Source: Entamoeba histolytica HM-1:IMSS (taxonomy: Eukaryota > Evosea > Mastigamoebida > Endamoebidae). Taken from it: DNA of 11,534 bases. The notes beneath the pieces were generated by a model that did not search any database, was not told the DNA's origin, and was given only the letters and a program-made list of their open reading frames with translations. Positions within the stretch are counted from its first letter, which is position 1, and each line of letters begins with the position of its first letter. The position numbers and the translations under genes are program-made. The DNA lies in assembly GCF_000208925.1 (NCBI RefSeq), contig NW_001915259.1, forward strand, positions 1 to 11,534. Reading direction: 5' to 3'. Below, in pieces: positions 9,637 through 11,534 of this stretch.

Positions 9637-11534
9637 ATTAATTGGTTAAATAAGAAATTATATAAGAAATTAAGATGGGAACAAATTGAAAGCATTATAA
9701 AAGTAATAAATATCAATGTCAATAATGAAAAAGAATATATTAAATATATTAAAATATCACATAAAATAAAAGAAAGCACTAAACGGTACATTAAAGTGAA
9801 AGTAAATGATATAATAGAAGGAAGAGTAGAGTGTAATTCAATAATAAAAAACATCATATTAAAGAATAACTCTACAGAAATTGATGAAGAATATCTTAAC
9901 ACTCTCATCAATAAAGTAAAAGAAATGAAAATAGAAAAATGTACAAACATTAATTACTACTGGAAAAGAAAAGAAGCTGACTGATTAATAATGGAAATTA
10001 ATAATAGATGGATATGGTCAGGAAGCAGAATGCAGGAACTGCAAGATGATATGAAGATTATTTCAATGGTTATGCATCTTTATCTCCAAAATAAAATAAT
10101 AGGAGATAAATTTGATGAAATAAAAGAAATCCTAAAGAAAATTAATAGACTAGAAGATATAGTCAAGGGAAGAAAATGGTACAGAATAAAGTGCATCATG
10201 AAATTAAAAGAACATGATGAAGAAGGAATTAAAGTTAAAGCACTAGAAATAATAAAGTACCTAAAATATATGATGACAATGATAAAAGAAAGAATTAAAT
10301 TTAATAAGGAAGAAAGGGTCAGAATCAATACAAATAAAATCATGTTTGATTCTAATAAGAAAATTAGAATAAGGAAGAAAGACCCAAAAAATGAAATATA
10401 CAAAAATAACGATATTACTTTAGAATATTTGAAATCGTTATATGAAACACAGGTGATATTAAATAAAGATAATTGGAAAATAAAACAAATCACCTCATGG
10501 AATGAAAGATATAGAAATTATGATAATGTCATAATAATAATAAATGAATTAAATTTAAGTATAATGAAAATAAGTAACTGGAAAGCACCAGGAATAGACA
10601 CTATATATGGGTATTATTGGAAAAGGATGTCATCATCAAGAGAAATCATTCTCAATATCTTTAACGAATGGTTGAACTTCCCTGAAAACATCCCATTAGA
10701 CATGGTAAGTGGAAGAACTTTATTAATCCACAAAGGAGGAGATAGGAACGACGTCATTAATTATCGTCATATCAGTTGTACAAACGTAATTATGAAAGTA
10801 TTTACCTCAATATTAAAAGAAAAGATTCACAGAAGACTTAACATGAATAATGAATCATTGAAAATTAATAATAATCAACTGGGATGTAAATTACAATCTC
10901 TAGCTGCTAAAGAAGGAATAATAAATAGTTATATGTTAAAGCAGCAGAAAGAAGAGAAATACCCAAAATATGTGGAGTCATATTATGACATTAAGAAAGC
11001 ATATGACACAGTAAACCATGAATGGGTAATTGAATCATTAAAGTATTTTAATGTAGAGGGTGTCATCATTGACATTATTGAAAGTATGATGACTAGATGG
11101 AAGATATTCATCGGCTATAAATTTAATGAATATCTAGGATGTATTAAATTAAATAGAGGAATTTTACAAATGATTCATTATCCCCTCTACTCTTCATCAT
11201 ACAGATGAATATAATTTCTCGAAATCATCGAAGAGAAATTCCTAAATACAAATCATACTTTATATATGGATGATTTGAGAATAATGACAGAAAATAGTGA
11301 AGAAATGGGAATAATTAACAATGAAATTAAAGAAATAATAAGTTACATATTGAAATGAATGAGAAAAAATCATGAATGGTATTAAAAAAACATTAAGGAA
11401 ATACCAAACGGAATGCAAAACATCCCCGTAGTTGAAGGTGAGGACTTGTATAAATACTTATGAATATGGCAGTCCGACGAAATTGATGACACCTTCAATT
11501 GTAAAATCATCAAAGAAAAAATGATAAGAAGATG
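9637..11534 (+). pseudogene. LINE ORF2: reverse transcriptase, interrupted, C-terminus beyond the edge
   Basis: The frame is open from 9637, 22 bases after the ORF1 stop, to a TGA at 9982-9984. The same frame then continues from ATG 9991 for 405 codons. Within that stretch, counted from 9991, NWKAPGID (196-203) and GRTLLIHKGGDRND (about 241-254) are RT finger blocks. YYDIKKAYDTVNHEW is motif A, with Asp 333 and Asp 339. RGILQ begins the next conserved block. Directly after RGILQ the frame shifts: DSLSPLLFII is read in another frame from about 11172, and the original frame resumes near 11221 and carries the intact catalytic box LYMDDL (YMDD at 11263-11274). Further stops lie at 11356 (TGA), 11383 (TAA) and 11461 (TGA). 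The role would be target-primed reverse transcription with an endonuclease encoded downstream. This copy is inactive as read. The first in-frame ATG of the 5' stretch is at 9925. Confidence 0.8.

Larger units (their letters stand above)
8128..11534 (+). mobile_element. non-LTR retrotransposon (EhLINE/R4-like), cut by the window edge
   Basis: The plus strand becomes purine-rich from about 8126 and stays so to the right edge. The order is a short GC-richer leader starting near 8126, an ORF1 with basic N-terminus and long coiled coil, a 22-base gap, then an ORF2 with reverse transcriptase motifs. This is the layout of Entamoeba LINEs. About 3.4 kb is visible. The rest of RT, the endonuclease and the 3' end would lie to the right. 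Point stops and frameshifts are present but far fewer than in the minus-strand copy, so this is the younger insertion. The exact 5' end was placed by composition and is uncertain by perhaps 15 bases. No target-site duplication can be tested without the right end. Confidence 0.75.

Noticed and set aside
9468..9950. 160-codon antisense open frame over the ORF1/ORF2 junction, with other antisense frames at 8517-8780, 8945-9175, 9263-9598 and 10080-10493
   Set aside because: All are Phe/Ser/Leu/Ile-rich shadows of Lys/Glu/Ile-rich LINE coding sequence. Their apparent membrane segments come from reading poly-purine codons backward.
9982..11463. Reassigned genetic code with TGA read as tryptophan
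   Set aside because: The intact GTPase encodes its Trp residues with TGG and contains no internal TGA. The LINEs also carry TAG, TAA and frameshifts, so decay is the simpler explanation.
1..11534. CRISPR array, tRNA or rRNA genes
   Set aside because: No regularly spaced repeats with unique spacers were seen, and no cloverleaf-like or rRNA-like GC-richer block was noticed. The organism type also makes CRISPR unlikely.

Overview
The window is extremely AT-rich (coding parts included). It has a eukaryotic gene layout: one long intron-less gene, a very short 5' leader, long AT-rich flanks and two decayed LINE-type retrotransposons. A TATA-like GTATATATTTAAAC box about 30-40 bases before the ATG, an Inr-like AATCATTCA touching the start codon and a TAATT-type poly(A) motif after the stop fit the known gene architecture of Entamoeba. 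An expansion of AIG1-type GTPases and LINEs of the EhLINE/R4 type (ORF1 coiled coil, ORF2 reverse transcriptase plus restriction-like endonuclease) also fit that genus. Assignment to Entamoeba (E. histolytica-like) is an inference from style and protein families, not a database match.

Layout. Positions 1-2337 are non-coding AT-rich sequence with only a weak 25-base direct repeat. Positions 2378-4864 (+) encode the one intact gene, an 828-residue GTPase. It has three N-terminal repeats that look like ubiquitin-like (beta-grasp) domains, a Ser/Thr/Asn/Pro-rich linker, an AIG1/septin-like G domain, coiled coils, a Cys/His cluster likely to bind zinc, and a C-terminal CVIC that looks like a prenylation (CaaX) motif. 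Positions 4925-5640 are non-coding.

Positions about 5641-8127 hold a heavily decayed, 5'-truncated LINE copy on the minus strand. Pieces of its ORF2 are still readable: RT fingers/palm blocks, a YMDN in place of YMDD, and a 59-codon C-terminal segment. Positions about 8128-11534 hold a second, younger LINE copy on the plus strand, running off the right edge. Its ORF1 is a basic N-terminus in shifted frames followed by a 396-residue coiled coil. Its ORF2 contains the RT domain, broken by stops and a compensated pair of frameshifts but still showing YMDD.

The two LINE copies lie 5'-end to 5'-end, and the plus strand switches sharply from pyrimidine-rich to purine-rich at about 8126. This suggests the plus copy inserted into, or next to, the 5' part of the minus copy. 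Neither LINE looks autonomous now. The GTPase has no visible functional link to them. The most interesting item is the domain combination of the GTPase; the retrotransposon region offers several smaller observations about decay and about the ORF1/ORF2 junction.
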